Assembly: GCA_030272155.1 (NCBI GenBank)
Contig: CP126194.1
Span: 5,137,501 to 5,201,500 of the forward strand
Length of the DNA stretch: 64,000 bases
Direction: 5' to 3'
Origin: Tetradesmus obliquus
Taxonomy: Eukaryota; Chlorophyta; Chlorophyceae; Sphaeropleales; Scenedesmaceae
The notes under the pieces were generated by a model, which worked only from the letters and a program-made list of their open reading frames with translations, did not search any database and was not told the DNA's origin. Every line of letters starts with the position of its first letter. Position 1 is the stretch's first letter. Positions 29,901 to 41,816 of the stretch are shown piece after piece. The translations under genes and the position numbers were made by a program.

Positions 29901-31487
29901 GCTGCCTGTGCTGTGCCGCATTGCCTGCTGCAGGCTGCTGCCTGGTGTCGAGAAGGTGGCGCGTGCTGCTGCCGACCCCGAGCTGCGTGATGTGGCCAGC
30001 AGTGCCATGGCCATCCTGGAGAAGGTGGCCAAGGAGGGAGAGGAGGCCTCAGCACAGCCAGAGTCAGCCAAGGCGGAGACGGCGGTGAGTAGTGGCTCCA
30101 CCTGCGGATGCAGCAGCAGCAGCAGCAGTGCATGATGCAGGCAGCATTGCGCTGGGCAAGCTGTGGCAGCGCAGCTAGAGTCAGCCAAGGCTGAGGAAAG
30201 CGGTGAGTTCAGGCTGGCTTTGTTATGCGTTTTTTTCCTTAGTAGTGGCCATCCTGGAGAAGGTGGACAAGGAGGGGGAGGAGGCTTCAGCACAGCGATG
30301 GTCGCCCCTGCCGAGACAGCGGTGCGTGGTGTTTGTGGGTGTGTTCGCGGGTGCTGCTGCAGCAGCAGCAGCAGCAGCAGAAGCTTGCAATGCTTGAACG
30401 TGGCGCAGGCAGCACCGTACGCGTGAGGTCAGGGCTGCATACAATTGACAGCCACACAGCAGTTGCTGTCAGCTGCCTGTCTGTTGCAATGCACGGCTTC
30501 TGCCTGATTCTCACCCTGCTGTCTCTCACATGTCTTGCTTGCGTTTGCTCCCCCGCAGGCCTTCCTGCAGCAGCTGAAGGACACCATTGCGCGCAGCCTG
30601 GACGTGAAGGTGGACCAGACCACGCTGGAGTACGTGGCAGCCATGACCACGCTGCTCTTCAACAGCCGCAACTTTGAGTTTGACGAGTGGGCAGATGCCA
30701 TGGTGCCATACCTGAAGGCCTTCCTGAGCGAGGAGGGCGCGGAGTCTGTGTGCAGGGCGTACATGTCCAAGTGAGTGCGGTGTGAGAAGGCAGCAGCATG
30801 GTTGGCAGTCGTGGAACTGACTGGGGGTTGTACTGCTGTGTGTGCCATATGCGTGCACCTCCATTGCTGCTGCTTTTCCTTCTCGTCTGCTTGTGTATGG
30901 ATGCAGCGGCACATGTTGCTTTGCGCAGCCACGCTGCGCTTGCCCAAACACCCTTCGCTGTTGCCAACTTCCAGCTGCTTCCTTTCCCGTATTTTCTTTA
31001 TTTTCCCTGCAGGGCGATGAGCCAGCTGGCTGAGGCCGAGGAGGAGGACCACGGCTGGGAGGTGGACGAGGAGGACGCTGACAAGGACGAGCTGTGCAAC
31101 TGCCGCTTCAGCCTGGCCTACGGAGGCAAGATCCTGCTCAACAATGCCACGCTGCGCCTGATTAGGGGCAGGCGCTACGGCTTGTGCGGTGGCAACGGCG
31201 TGGGCAAGAGTACGCTGATGAAGGCCATTGCGCGCGGGCAGCTGGACGGCTTCCCGCCGGCTCATGAGCTGAAGACGGTCTACGTGGAGCACGACATCCA
31301 GGTGGGTGCCAGCTGGTATCATGGCAATGTTCAAACTGGTCTGCTGTCTTTGTATGTTGCTCCTTCCTACGGGTCCTGTGCCTGTCAAGACATCACGCTG
31401 TTGTTGATGCCGGTTTCTCCTATGTGTAGTCCAAACCGAGGGAGTGTAGTGGCGTCGCACCTGACGTGTGCACTGCTGATGATGATG

Positions 31488-31518
<31 letters not shown>

Positions 31519-34376
31519 AGGCGTCGCTGGCTGACCACCGCGTGCCCGACTATGTGGCTGAGGACCCTCTGATCAAGGTCATGGGCGTGACGCGCGACCA
31601 GGTGGTGGAGGCGCTGCTGTCTGTCGGCTTCAGCGACGACCTGCTGGTGAGCTGTGGGGCTAGCCGTACACATCGAACAAACAAGCTGCTTGTACACTTG
31701 TTTGCCAGGCGTGCTTTGGGCCGCTGGGGTGAGCAGCAAACTCGCAGCTCACCGCGCAGTTAAGTTCCTGCTTACTTATTGCTGCTCTTTACTGCTGCGC
31801 ATTTCTCGCCTGCGATGTGCTGATAAGCAAAACTTGTGTTGCCTCACACTCTTTCGCCTGTGGCTGCAGGCCAAGCTGATCACGGAGATCTCTGGCGGCT
31901 GGAAGATGAAGCTGGCGCTGGCGCGCGCCATGCTGCTGCGCGCAGACATCCTGCTGCTGGACGAGCCCACCAACCACCTGGACACCACCAACGTGGCCTG
32001 GCTGGAGAACTACCTCGTGACGCAGCCCACCATCACATGCATGACCGTGTCCCACGACAGGTGCGGCAGATGTTAATGTTGCTTCCAGCAGTAAATACGC
32101 TTCAGGTAGAACGACCTGGTCACGCAGCCCAGCATCACCTGCATGACGTGTCACACGGCAGGTGCGGCAAATGTTTGCTGGCTTGCTGCACTTTTGCTGT
32201 GTGCTGCAGTTGTGAGGCTGTATGCAGTGCAAGGGGTGGTGGCTGGTGTGTCGTTGCTGCTCTTCTGACGTGTTGCGCTCGCTGAGAACCCAGTTGCATG
32301 TCTGAAGCCTGCTGTTGAGTAGTTCTCCGTATTTGTTTCACCTACTGACATTCTGCGCTTTGTGTGTCTCTTCACGGCGCTGCTGCAGCGGCTTCCTGGA
32401 CAACGTGTGCACAGACATCATCCACTACGAGAAGCGCCAGCTGCGCCGCTACAAGGGCAACCTCTCCGAGTTTGTCAAGCAGGTGCCAGCAGCCAAGTCC
32501 TACTACGAGCTTGAAGCAGCATCCCTCAAGTTCAGGTTCCCCACTCCAGGCCTGCTGGACGGCATCAGCAGCAAGGAGAAGCCCATTTGCAAGCTGACAA
32601 ACGTGTCGTTCGCATACGCTGGCGCGGCGGCGCCGCAGCTGACAGACGTGAACGTGGCGGCGCGGCTGAGCAGCAGGGTGGCTGTGATTGGTGTGAACGG
32701 CGCGGGCAAGTCGGTGAGTAGTGAGGCATGCAATCTGCAGGTTGATGGGGCATGCAATCTGCAGGGTGATGCTGCGTCTTGCAGCAGGCAGCCATTCGTA
32801 ATTGAAGAGATTGCATGCACATCAAGCGTGCAGCATAACGATGTTTTTCCCAACACCGCGCTCACCTGTTTTCTGCGTGCATTGCCACACCCGCATCCAC
32901 TATCAACAGACGCTGATCAAGATCATCACGGGCGAGCACAAGAGCAGCAGCGGCACGGTGTGGCGCCACCCCAACCTGCGCATGGCCTACGTGGCGCAGC
33001 ACGCCTTCCACCACTTGGAGGAGCACCTGGACACCACACCACTCAAGTACATGTTCAAGCGTTTTGGGCTGGGCCAGGACCAGGTGCGGCGCAGGGGTTG
33101 GCTTCGGCTGTGTTTGGCTGTCTACTTGACACTGTGGCTAGGGGACCATTGGGGAACTGCATGAGTCGTAGGCTGCTGGTCGGCTGCTGATGAAGCAGCA
33201 TGGAGATGTCGACCTGTAACTCATCGTTTGCTGTTTCCGGCCTGCAGGAGGACGCGCACAAGGTGGACCGCCAGGCTGAGGACGAGGAGAAGAAGAAGAT
33301 GGCAGAGGCCTACTGGATGTTTGACGGCCACCCGCGCAAGTTCAGAGAGATCGTCAGCAGGCGCAAGAAGAAGAAGGGTGAGGCGCTGCTGCTGCTGCTG
33401 CTGCTGGTGGTAGTTCATGTGCGTGCATCACTGCTGGGTATGCTTTGGTGCGGCTAACATCAGTGTGGTCACGTCTGTACTCACACGCTCACACACATCA
33501 CGCTCACCTCTTCATTACCACCACACGGCCCGCCACAACCTTTCATTTTTATTTCATGGTTTCCTTTTCCCTACAGACTTTGAGTACGAGTGCGCCTGGC
33601 AGGGCCTTGCCTCCATCAAGTTCAACCGCTGGATCCCGCGCGCCGAGCTTGTGGAGAAGGGCTTCCGCAAGTTTGTGACCGAGTTTGACCAGCGGCTGGC
33701 TGCGTCAGCGCTGGGCAACGACTCGCGGCCGCTGAGCAAGGAGACCATCACCAAATTCCTGCAGGACTTTGGCCTGGAGCCCGAGTTTGGCGTGCACAGC
33801 AACATCCGCGGCCTGTCAGGTGAGGCAGGGTTGACACTGCTGTTGTAGGCTACTGTGAATTTGCATGTTGAGGCGGACTTGGCCTGGCGGTCGAGTTTTT
33901 TGTGCACAGCAACATCTACGGGCTGTCGGGTGGGTTTCTTGGGATTCAAAAGCCAGGCGGAAGATGATTGTGTGTATATGTGTGTTCAGGAGGATGGGCT
34001 GTTGACATGCGGCTAGTGAGAGTTTGCAACAGTTGCACCGCCACAGCCGATTGCATGCTTGATCCGCTGCATGTTGCATTCTGTTGCTGACATCCAACCC
34101 TCCTCGCTTCCCCCTGCAGGCGGCCAGAAGGTGAAGCTGGTGCTGGCTGCCGCCATGTGGAACAACCCGCACCTGCTCATCATGGACGAGCCCACCAACT
34201 ACCTCGACAGGGAGGCGCTGGGCGCGCTGGCGGGCGCGATCAAGGCCTTTGACGGCGGCGTGCTGCTGATCAGCCACAACAGCGAGTTCACCAGCACCTG
34301 CTGCAGCGAGACGTGGCGCGTGGCGGGCGGCGTGGTGGATGTGGCGCGCGAGGCGCCCCCAGGCCCGGTAGCTTGA
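26958..34376 (+). CDS. Translation elongation factor 3 (eEF3), ABC-F ATPase
   Basis: Fifteen exons: 26958-27238, 27845-28083, 28475-28635, 29051-29206, 29387-29538, 29934-30084, 30559-30770, 31013-31301, 31521-31646, 31870-32060, 32389-32713, 32910-33083, 33248-33377, 33577-33819, 34120-34376; phases agree, 1028 aa. eEF3 is a ribosome-bound ATPase promoting late translocation and E-site tRNA release. Layout: N-terminal HEAT repeats (residues ~60-380), four-helix region (~381-450), ABC1 with [21 protein letters not shown] and [11 protein letters not shown], then ABC2 with [12 protein letters not shown] split by an intron, an eEF3-type chromodomain insert ([10 protein letters not shown]...), [11 protein letters not shown] and [11 protein letters not shown]. 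It stops about 20 residues after the second H-switch and lacks the long Lys-rich C-terminal tail of yeast eEF3. Introns 1, 3, 5, 6, 10 and 14 carry exon-edge copies. Start is the first Met in frame with a Lys/Arg-rich N-terminus. Confidence 0.96.
27611..27755 (+). repeat. Two intronic copies of eEF3 exon 2 5' edge with acceptor
   Basis: 27611-27680 (tag|gctgaaggct... with a GGTAAGG at its end) and 27721-27755 (acag|gctcaaggc...) are diverged copies of the exon 2 start at 27845; spacings 111 and 120 bp. Confidence 0.93.
28720..28752 (+). repeat. Intronic copy of eEF3 exon 3 3' edge with donor
   Basis: Copy of the ERMVDPREQ-encoding end and GTGC donor, 111 bp downstream. Confidence 0.9.
29828..29880 (+). 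repeat. Intronic copy of eEF3 exon 6 5' edge with acceptor
   Basis: CAG followed by an almost identical first ~45 bp of exon 6 (29934), exactly 100 bp upstream. Confidence 0.94.
30174..30329 (+). repeat. Two intronic copies of eEF3 exon 6 3' edge with donor
   Basis: 30174-30210 and 30247-30329 repeat the exon 6 end. Donor equivalents 30203 and 30322 follow the real donor 30085 at steps of 118 and 119 bp. Confidence 0.93.
32108..32175 (+). repeat. Intronic copy of eEF3 exon 10 3' edge with donor
   Basis: Copy of the end of exon 10 (from CTCGTGACGCAGCCCACC to the SHD-encoding codons) and GTGCGGCA donor, 101 bp downstream, with small deletions in the exon part. Confidence 0.93.
33875..33936 (+). 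repeat. Intronic copy of eEF3 exon 14 3' edge with donor
   Basis: Copy of the exon 14 end (GTGCACAGCAACATC...CTGTC) and a GTGGGT donor, 110 bp downstream. Confidence 0.92.
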
Positions 34377-35763
34377 GCTGGCGCTGTGTTTGTGTGGTTG
34401 CACAGATGATTATTGTGCGTAAAGCATGCTGGCCAGGTGCCGTGTGGGGTGTGTGGCTGTGCTGACGCAGGTGTGGCATATTGCTAGCCTGCGAGGTGGT
34501 GCGGCGTGCTGCAGCTGACTGCGTGTCTCTTCTTGTGTGCTGCAGGCTTGCAGGGCTGGGCTGGGCTGAACACTGTCCACCACAGCAGCTGCCTGCATGC
34601 GTGCATCGGGAGTCCTATAGGTAGCAGGAGTGTGTATACGCGCTGTGGTGTACATGTGTGCGGTGCTCAGCGTGTGTGGCCACATGCTGGCTGTGTGCAG
34701 AGGCACCTCTGATTATTCTTCCGCTTGTCCTTTGATCTTATGTGGCTTTGTGGCGACGGGCTGCAGCTCAGCTGGGCAGGTACTGACTTGACAGGGCCAG
34801 GGTTGGCAGGGCAGGGCGCAGGGTAGGCCGGTGGTTAGGGTTTGGGTCAAAGACACAGCTGGAAGGTGCTGCTGAAGAAGCTGTGCTTCCAGTTGTCACT
34901 AGTGTCATGCATATGCTGCTTTACGTGCTGGCTACTATAGCAATAAGGCTGTAGGGTCAGCGGCGGTGGTTGCATGTGTGTGGCCGACTTTTCTAGTGAT
35001 GATGTTGCCGTTGCTGCTTGAGCAGAGCATGTCGTATCGTTTCGACGCAGGTTGCATTGCAAGCAGACGTGGTGGCTGAGGATCAGTTGCGCCACCTTAT
35101 GCGCATAAGAGTGAAATGAAGCGCTTGGCCACGCCACAGCACACAATCCATTGTGTTCGTGTCTGCATTGCACATAGGTGTGTTCGTGTCTGCATTGCAC
35201 ATAGGTCGCCTTGTGTGTCCTGCTCTGTTGGCAGCAGCTGTGCTGGTGCTGTGCAGCTGCTTTCTTGCACGCCTGCTGCATTGGCTGGGGTGCACAGCAG
35301 GCTTAGCAGCAAGAAACCTGTGTGGAGTGTGAGTGTTGGTTGAGAGCATGCGGGGTCTTGATTAAGATTCTGCTGTCATGCTGGCATCGTCCTGCAGAGA
35401 TGCAGGATTGCTGTGCATGGTAGTGAGGCGGGGGCCTGCCCCCTGTCTGTAACATGAAACTCTGGACCTGTTTCGCGGGGACTGAAGGGCCTGCGTAGTT
35501 TCGGACTATATACAAACACCTGATATTACTGAAAGTGATGGAAGAAACGCCTTGTGAATTGGCCGAGCTCGACTGATTTGAAAAGTGCCAGCTGTTCAAG
35601 GCACGGGGTTCAGCACAGCACGATGCATGTGACAGCACGACGCTGCGTAACAAGGAATCTGTATCAACTGGCTACGCCTTTGAGTCTGAAATAGCTGCAG
35701 TTGGACGATCGCCAGCTATGGCGACAGTTTGAGCACCTGTGTCACCGCAACCAACTATTGAAG
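34377..35763. other. Intergenic, eEF3 to ubiquitin-conjugating gene
   Basis: About 1.4 kb; eEF3 3' flank and promoter of the next gene. A 27-bp near-perfect direct repeat (cgtgtctgcattgcacatag) lies at about 35158-35206. A TGTAA at 35450 could be a green-algal polyadenylation signal but is far from the eEF3 stop. No gene recognised. Confidence 0.5.
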
Positions 35764-38700
35764 ATGGTGTGGACCTGCAGTGCTTGCACGTTCATCAACG
35801 ATGACAATGCTGTTTGTGAATGCTGTGGAACGCGACGACACGGCTCGCAGCACGCAGCTGCACAGGCACCTACAGCAGCTGGTGCAACAGCAGCACCTGC
35901 AGGACATTATGTAGTTTGCATAGACAGCGAGGATGAGGACAGCCAGCAGCAGCCCGAAGCAGATTCTGCACGAGCACGTCCTGCTGTCAGCAAGCCAGCA
36001 GCACAAAGAGACACACAACGACGACAGCAGCAGGAGGGTTTATATGTGCTTGACTGTGGCTGCCATGGGGATGCTGCTGAGCTCTTCCACAAGCTGCAAG
36101 CACAAGCGCAGGCCCTGCAGCAGCTGCCAGCCTGCAGCTTGCAGGACGCAGTGCAGGCGCTGGCCTGCCCCCGCTGCAGCAAGCTGATCAGCAATGCAGA
36201 TGCGTACAAGGTAACAAGCACACAGCACACCACAGCACACCACAGCACATTCATCTGCCTGCACATGTTCCAATGAACGGCCTTCCTTGCATCTTGAAAT
36301 TGCACAGCATTCTTTCAAAATCAAGTAACAGCAGCGCACAGCACCAAGACGCGCGATCAGCGCACCACTCTTGCAACTCCGTTCCCTGGACATGTTCACA
36401 GCTGTTGTTCCGGTCTCTGTCCCTCACCCTGCTGCAGCTTCTAGGCGCTCCTGGGCTCTCCCTGGTGTATGCTGCGCTGGTCAGGCAGGTGGCAGCAGCA
36501 CATGACGCTTCGATGCCCTCTGCTGCACCACCCAGCTGCAGCAGCTGCCCGGACGGCACAGCTGTGCTTGCTGCAGCTGCCTTATCTAGAAGCAGCAGCG
36601 GCGGCGGGCAGTTTCCTGCAAAACAGCTGCTGCAGTCTGCACTGGAAGCTAGGCAGCTGCCCAAGCCCCGGGCTGTGGCTGACTGTGCAGCAGCCCTGCA
36701 GGCACACCTAGGGCCGTCTTGCAAGTGGTTCTGCACAGGGTGTGATGCAAAGTGGCCGAAAGACAGCAGCAGCAGCCCGGCAGCAGCAGCAGCAGCCAGT
36801 GGTGAAGTGGCAGCGGCGACGCGCAAGGCGCTGCAGCTGTGGGAGCAGCTGGCCCTGCTGCAGCAGGTCATGACGGCAGCAGCAGGCGAGACCTGTGCTG
36901 CTGCTGCTCCTGCTGCTGCTGCTGCTGGGCGTGGGCGTGGTGCCAAACGAGGGGCCAGCAGCAGCAGCAGGGGCAGGGGTGGCAGGGGCAGAAATAGTGG
37001 TAGCAGTGCCTGGGCGGCCGGTACAGGTGAGTGCATGGGTTACGATAACTGCGTCGCGCTGCGTACTGCCCGTGTTTCGGGTGTGGTTTGGCTGTGCAGC
37101 TGCCTTTTCCTGGCAGACACGCGTGCTTTCGTCTCTTTTTCTGGTGGTCAAGCAGCAGTGCACCTGTGCTGACAGTTAGCCCACATGGCGTGCATGAATG
37201 CAGTACTCACCTTGGGCACCTTGTGACCGTCAGTTGATGCTCAGCCGTCACATGTGCTGCTGCTGCTGCTGCTCAGGCTACGGCGGCTCTGGGCAGCACA
37301 TGACCGCCAGCACGCAGCATGCCATGGAGGCAGCAGCGCAGCGGCAGGTGCAGTCAGACGCTGCTCTGCAGCAGCACCTCAGCAACATAGCCGCCGTCAT
37401 TGCAGGCCGGCCCATAGCAGCAGCAGCAGCAGCGGCGTCGGCTGCAGCAGGCAATGGAGCTGCACCTTCGGGCAGCGGCAGCAGGAAACGGCAACGGCAA
37501 GATGCAGCAGCTGCAGAGGCAACGCCAGCAGCGCCTGCAGGCATACAGCCACAACCCGCAGCAGCAGCAGCAGGTGTTGGTGTGGGTGCGCTGTGCCTAG
37601 CTGGCTGTGCTGTGCTGCTGAGTGGTCCACTCGCGTGGCTGCTGCGGCTGCTGTTCAGCAATGACTCGATGATGGATGTGGGCGGGAGGCAGGCACTGTA
37701 CAGGGAGGCCATGACCTTGCTGAGGTGAGGAGGTGCTTGCACTTGTGGTGATACTTTGGTTGAGATATTGTTGAGCATGCTGCCAGGTGTTGTGCATGGG
37801 TGCCGTGGCAGCTGCCGCGTCTTGCAGGACGTTGCAGTGCGTGAAAAGGGAAGCATATGAGGCCTGCCTCTTGTTTGTTGAGCGGTGATGTTCTCTCGAG
37901 TGATGCTGTGTCTCACTTACCTGCCCGCTCACCTGCTGACACAACCTGCAGGCTCATTGGCTCCTGCACGGACCTGCTGCCGCTGCTGCAGCTGCCAGCT
38001 GACGACCCCCGTGACGCCACACCCCCAGCAGCAGCTGCAGCAGCAGGCAACCCCGGCAGCAGCAGCAGCAGCAGCAGCAATAGCACACTGCTGTCAGCGC
38101 TGCAGCGGTTGGACCAGCAGGCACGGCTGTTTCAGAAGAGTGCGCAGCAGCTGATGCAGGATGAGGGTGACGAGGAGTGCACTGCTGCTGTGTGCCTGGC
38201 CCTGGACTTGTCTGGGTTAGTTGCTGATGTGGCTGATGCAAATGCCATGTTCAACGCCACCCTGGCTGCTGAGAAAGGTGAGCGCGTTGTAACAGGAGGC
38301 TGTGGAGTTGTTTGCGAGCATGTGACTGCTTCAGTGGGGATCCGCAGGGCTGTTGCAAGGCGTCGTGTTGATGGTGAAGTGCAGAGTGAGTGGGCGGATG
38401 AGGAAAGGCAGCTGATGCTTTGAGATGTTCAGAATTGCAACTGGTTGCAGAGGTCTGTCTTGCACGTGCCTGCTTTTCTGTGCTGCAGGCTTGGTTCAGC
38501 TGCAGCTGCTGTCAGCAGCAGCAGGTCCAGCAACAGCTCCTGCAGCACCCGCAACGACCGCAGCACAACCTGGCCAGCAAGGCAACGGCAGCAGCAGCAG
38601 ACGGCAGCCTGCTGCACAGCAGCACCCAACAGGCGGCGGCGCAGCAGCACCCGCAGCACCGCCAAGCGCCGCTGCGGCAGCAGCTGCTGCGTCTGAGGCC

Positions 38701-38812
38701 CGCTATGTTGCTGCCATGCGGCCGTATCAGTTCATCGAGGCAGACCTGGCAGGCAGCCACTACTTCATCAGCAAGGCAGGAGGCAAGGGCAAGGCAGCAG
38801 GAGGTGAGGCAT

Positions 38813-38859
<47 letters not shown>

Positions 38860-39061
38860 GGACAGTCTGTGAGGCACCAGCGGCACCCTCGCCTAGTGTG
38901 CATGCAACAGCATGATGTGCTGTTGAGGCGCCTTGCCAATCTGCTGCCGAGCTGCGCAGCTGTCCTTACAGCTAGTGCCAGTGACTGCTTACATGCTGCA
39001 TCCCTTCATCATCGTCGTCATCTGCTGCTGCTGCCGCTGCTGCTGCTGCTGCTGCCGCCGC

Positions 39062-39097
<36 letters not shown>

Positions 39098-41816
39098 ATT
39101 ATGCAGGCGAGGTGATGCGTAAGCGGCTGCGCCGGATCACTGAGGAGCTTGGCGCACTCAGCACCAGCCTGCCCCTGAATGCAGACAGCAGCATTCTGCT
39201 GGCTGTTGATTCGCAGCGCATGGACGTGCTGCGCGCGCTGCTGCTGCCGCACCCTGACACGCCGTACGGGGGCGGGGCGTTCCTGTTTGACATCCTGCTG
39301 CCTGATGAGTATCCGGACAAGCCGCCGATGGTGAGCATCTGTGCGCTGGTGTATGTTTTAGATGTTGGCTGGTGCATAGCTGTTGCCTGGCTGTTGACAG
39401 TGGGCAGGCAGTCCAGCGGGCCAGTGCAGCTGCAACAGTGCACAGAACTGCTGGTGGGGCTGTGCTTTCTGCCATGCAAAGCCGTTGCAGGCGGCACCAC
39501 GAGCCCGTCTACGCCAGGCATGTGCGGCTCAGATGTGTAGTGTGCAATAGAGCAGTGCAGTGCTACTTGCACGCCTACAGAGCCCAGGCCATTTCCTGCC
39601 AGCACCACTCACAGGCTGCGGTACCTGCTGCACTTGTTGTCACTGTTCTGCTTGCAGGTGCAGTTCCTGACCACTGGCGGCGGCAAAGTGCGCTTCAACC
39701 CCAACCTCTACAACTGTGGCAAGGTGAGGGCTGGGGGCTTCCCTAACAACAGCAACCTTGCTGCGCGGGCTGTGGATAGTACATGCTTGACAGTCGTTGC
39801 TGTGCTGTTGCCTAGCAGGTTGAGCTTATCATGCTCTGCAACCAGATGGCGTTTGCGGTATGATATTGGTGTCCTGCTGCTGCTTGTGCTGCTGCCAGGT
39901 GTGTCTAAGCCTGCTGGGCACGTGGCAGGGACCAAGCTGGGAGCCTGGGGTGTCTACACTGCTGCAGGTGCGGGTGTGGCTGCTGCTGCTGCTTTGTATG
40001 CTGCACACTCAAAGATGCACCTACTTGCCGCAGCTGTGCCTGACTGCTGACAAGACAGCTTACCCCAGTACCCCAGTAAGCTCACAACTGCTTTGCAGTC
40101 TTCACTGCCAGCTACTCTGGTTCTGCTTTGTGTGCACCGTTGAATATCATTCTGTGTATAAGGTCACCTGCTGCTGCTGCCATGCAGGTGCTGGTCAGCC
40201 TGCAGAGCATGGTGTTTGTGCCTGGTGGGTGCAGGCAACTATCAAGCTGCTCTATGCGTTGCCGCATCACAGCGCATATATGAAACGTGATCACTCTCAA
40301 GCCACATACATTGCTTGCATCTAGCTGATGCTCCGCCACCTTTCTAGCTGCTAGCTGCAACAGACAGATTGCAGCTTTCAGTACTGACTATGCTGCCCTG
40401 CTGTGCTTTTGTCTTTCAGATCCTTTCTACAACGAGCCGGGGTATGAGTCATACGCCAAATCAGCACGCGGCCAGCAGCAGGCAGCCGACTACAACAAGG
40501 ATCTGCGCACACAGACAGCCAAGTGAGCACCTGTGCATGAGGTCACATACATGACCCTTGCTCGCTTCGGCATGTTGCGCTGCTTTGGTGCCCAGCCACC
40601 TCTGGTCGGCATGTTGCGCACGATGATCCGCTGTCATCAAACAGCTGCCGCAGCTGCAGTAGCCTTGTGACCTGATGCCGTTGCTCTTGCTCATAGCTGG
40701 CACCAGCGCACTTCAGCTGTGCATGTGGAGTTCTGCATTATCACTACATCACAAGGGCATGTAGCTGCCTCCAGTGCGCTCAGTGTTCGATACGGTGCCT
40801 GCTGTGCCTGCTGTGCCTGCTGTGCCTGCTGCTGCTGCTGCTACTGTACCAAACAGGTTTGCCATCCTGGAGGCGCTGCGCAGCCCCGACCCAATCTTCA
40901 AGCAGGCGCTGCAGGTGCGGGGCGCTGCAGTGCTGCTGCTGCTGCTGCTTGCTGCTGGAGCACCATGCTGCTGTTGCTGTTTGGTGGTGTACTGTGTGCG
41001 CTGCCTGCTGCCTGTTGTACGCCCTGAGCTGAGCTGTATCGCTGCAAAGCCTGCATAGACCTCCTGTTGCAATGCAGTTTGGTATCAAACGGACAGGTTG
41101 ATGTCTGGCAGCCGCCTCTGTTAGACCTCTCTGCTGCATACCAGCATGTGCTGTACTTACCATCGACCTGGGCCACACTGCTTTTCCTCTGCTGTGGTAG
41201 GTGCACTTCTTACTCAAGTCCAAGGCACTGACAGACATGCTGCAGCGCTGGCTCACAGATGCTGGCAGGGAGCAGGGGCAGCTGGGCGAGCACGTGAAGC
41301 AGGTGTGGATTACAGCTGTAGCTGGTCGGCATGACAATGGTGGGGGGGGGTCTGGGGTTGTGGCTGGCATTTGAGCGCAGCTGTGGAGGCTGGGTGCTGT
41401 GATCATACATTGTGCTGGGACGTGCTTGGTGTGGTTTGCACAGCGCTTGCATCCCCAGAGAGCACGCTGGCACAGATGCTGGTACAATTCTGTAGCTATG
41501 TGGGTTGGCGTGTATCTCACTTGCATGACACTGGCATTATGGAGCAACTGCATGCTTTGCCGGTGTGTCCTGTGCTGTGCAGATCCGTGCAGAGCTGGCC
41601 AAGCTTCCCTCACCAGCAGCACTGGCAGCAGCACCAGCCACTGCTGCTGAAGCTGCGCAGCAGCAGCAGCACCGGCAGGAGCAGCAGCAGCAGCAGCAGG
41701 AGCGGCCCAGCCGGCGGCGCAAGCAGGACCTGCTAGGTCCACACCCGGCAGCAGCAGCAGCAGCAGCAGCAGCATGTGAGGCGCAAGATGGCAGCGATGT
41801 GATTGATCTGACGTGA
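35764..41816 (+). CDS. BIRC6-type ubiquitin-conjugating (UBC) protein with RanBP2-type zinc finger
   Basis: Thirteen exons: 35764-36210, 36438-37026, 37277-37724, 37952-38277, 38489-38803, 39107-39330, 39658-39723, 39899-39967, 40188-40224, 40420-40522, 40857-40914, 41201-41302, 41583-41816; phases agree, 1005 aa. N-terminus: W-x-C-x2-C-x3-N-x6-C-x2-C zinc finger (MVWTCSACTFIN...CECCGTRR), a likely ubiquitin- or RNA-binding module. A second Cys motif (ACPRCSKL) and CKWFCTGCDAKW follow in a large Ala/Ser/Gln-rich middle part. From residue ~690: [73 protein letters not shown] (read in pieces; catalytic Cys near residue 807), VLVSLQSM, NEPGYE. This is the UBC fold of the BIRC6/UBE2O/PHO2 group, closest to BIRC6; no BIR domain is visible. 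The tail is Gln/Arg-rich and ends in DVIDLT, resembling a SUMO-interacting motif. Confidence 0.9.
38814..38860 (+). repeat. (CAG)n microsatellite in intron
   Basis: AGC/CAG run directly after the donor of exon 5 of the UBC gene. Confidence 0.9.
39022..39097 (+). repeat. (CTG)n microsatellite forming an acceptor tract
   Basis: Interrupted CTG/CCG repeat ending just before the ATGCAG acceptor of UBC exon 6. Confidence 0.9.

Noticed and set aside
30429-31739. 436-codon minus-strand open frame
   Set aside because: Antisense to eEF3 exons 7-9, no conserved motif.
34831-34850. Telomere-like ggttagggtttggg and isolated ccctaaa words at 16241 and 52529
   Set aside because: Single, non-tandem occurrences; not an interstitial telomeric array.
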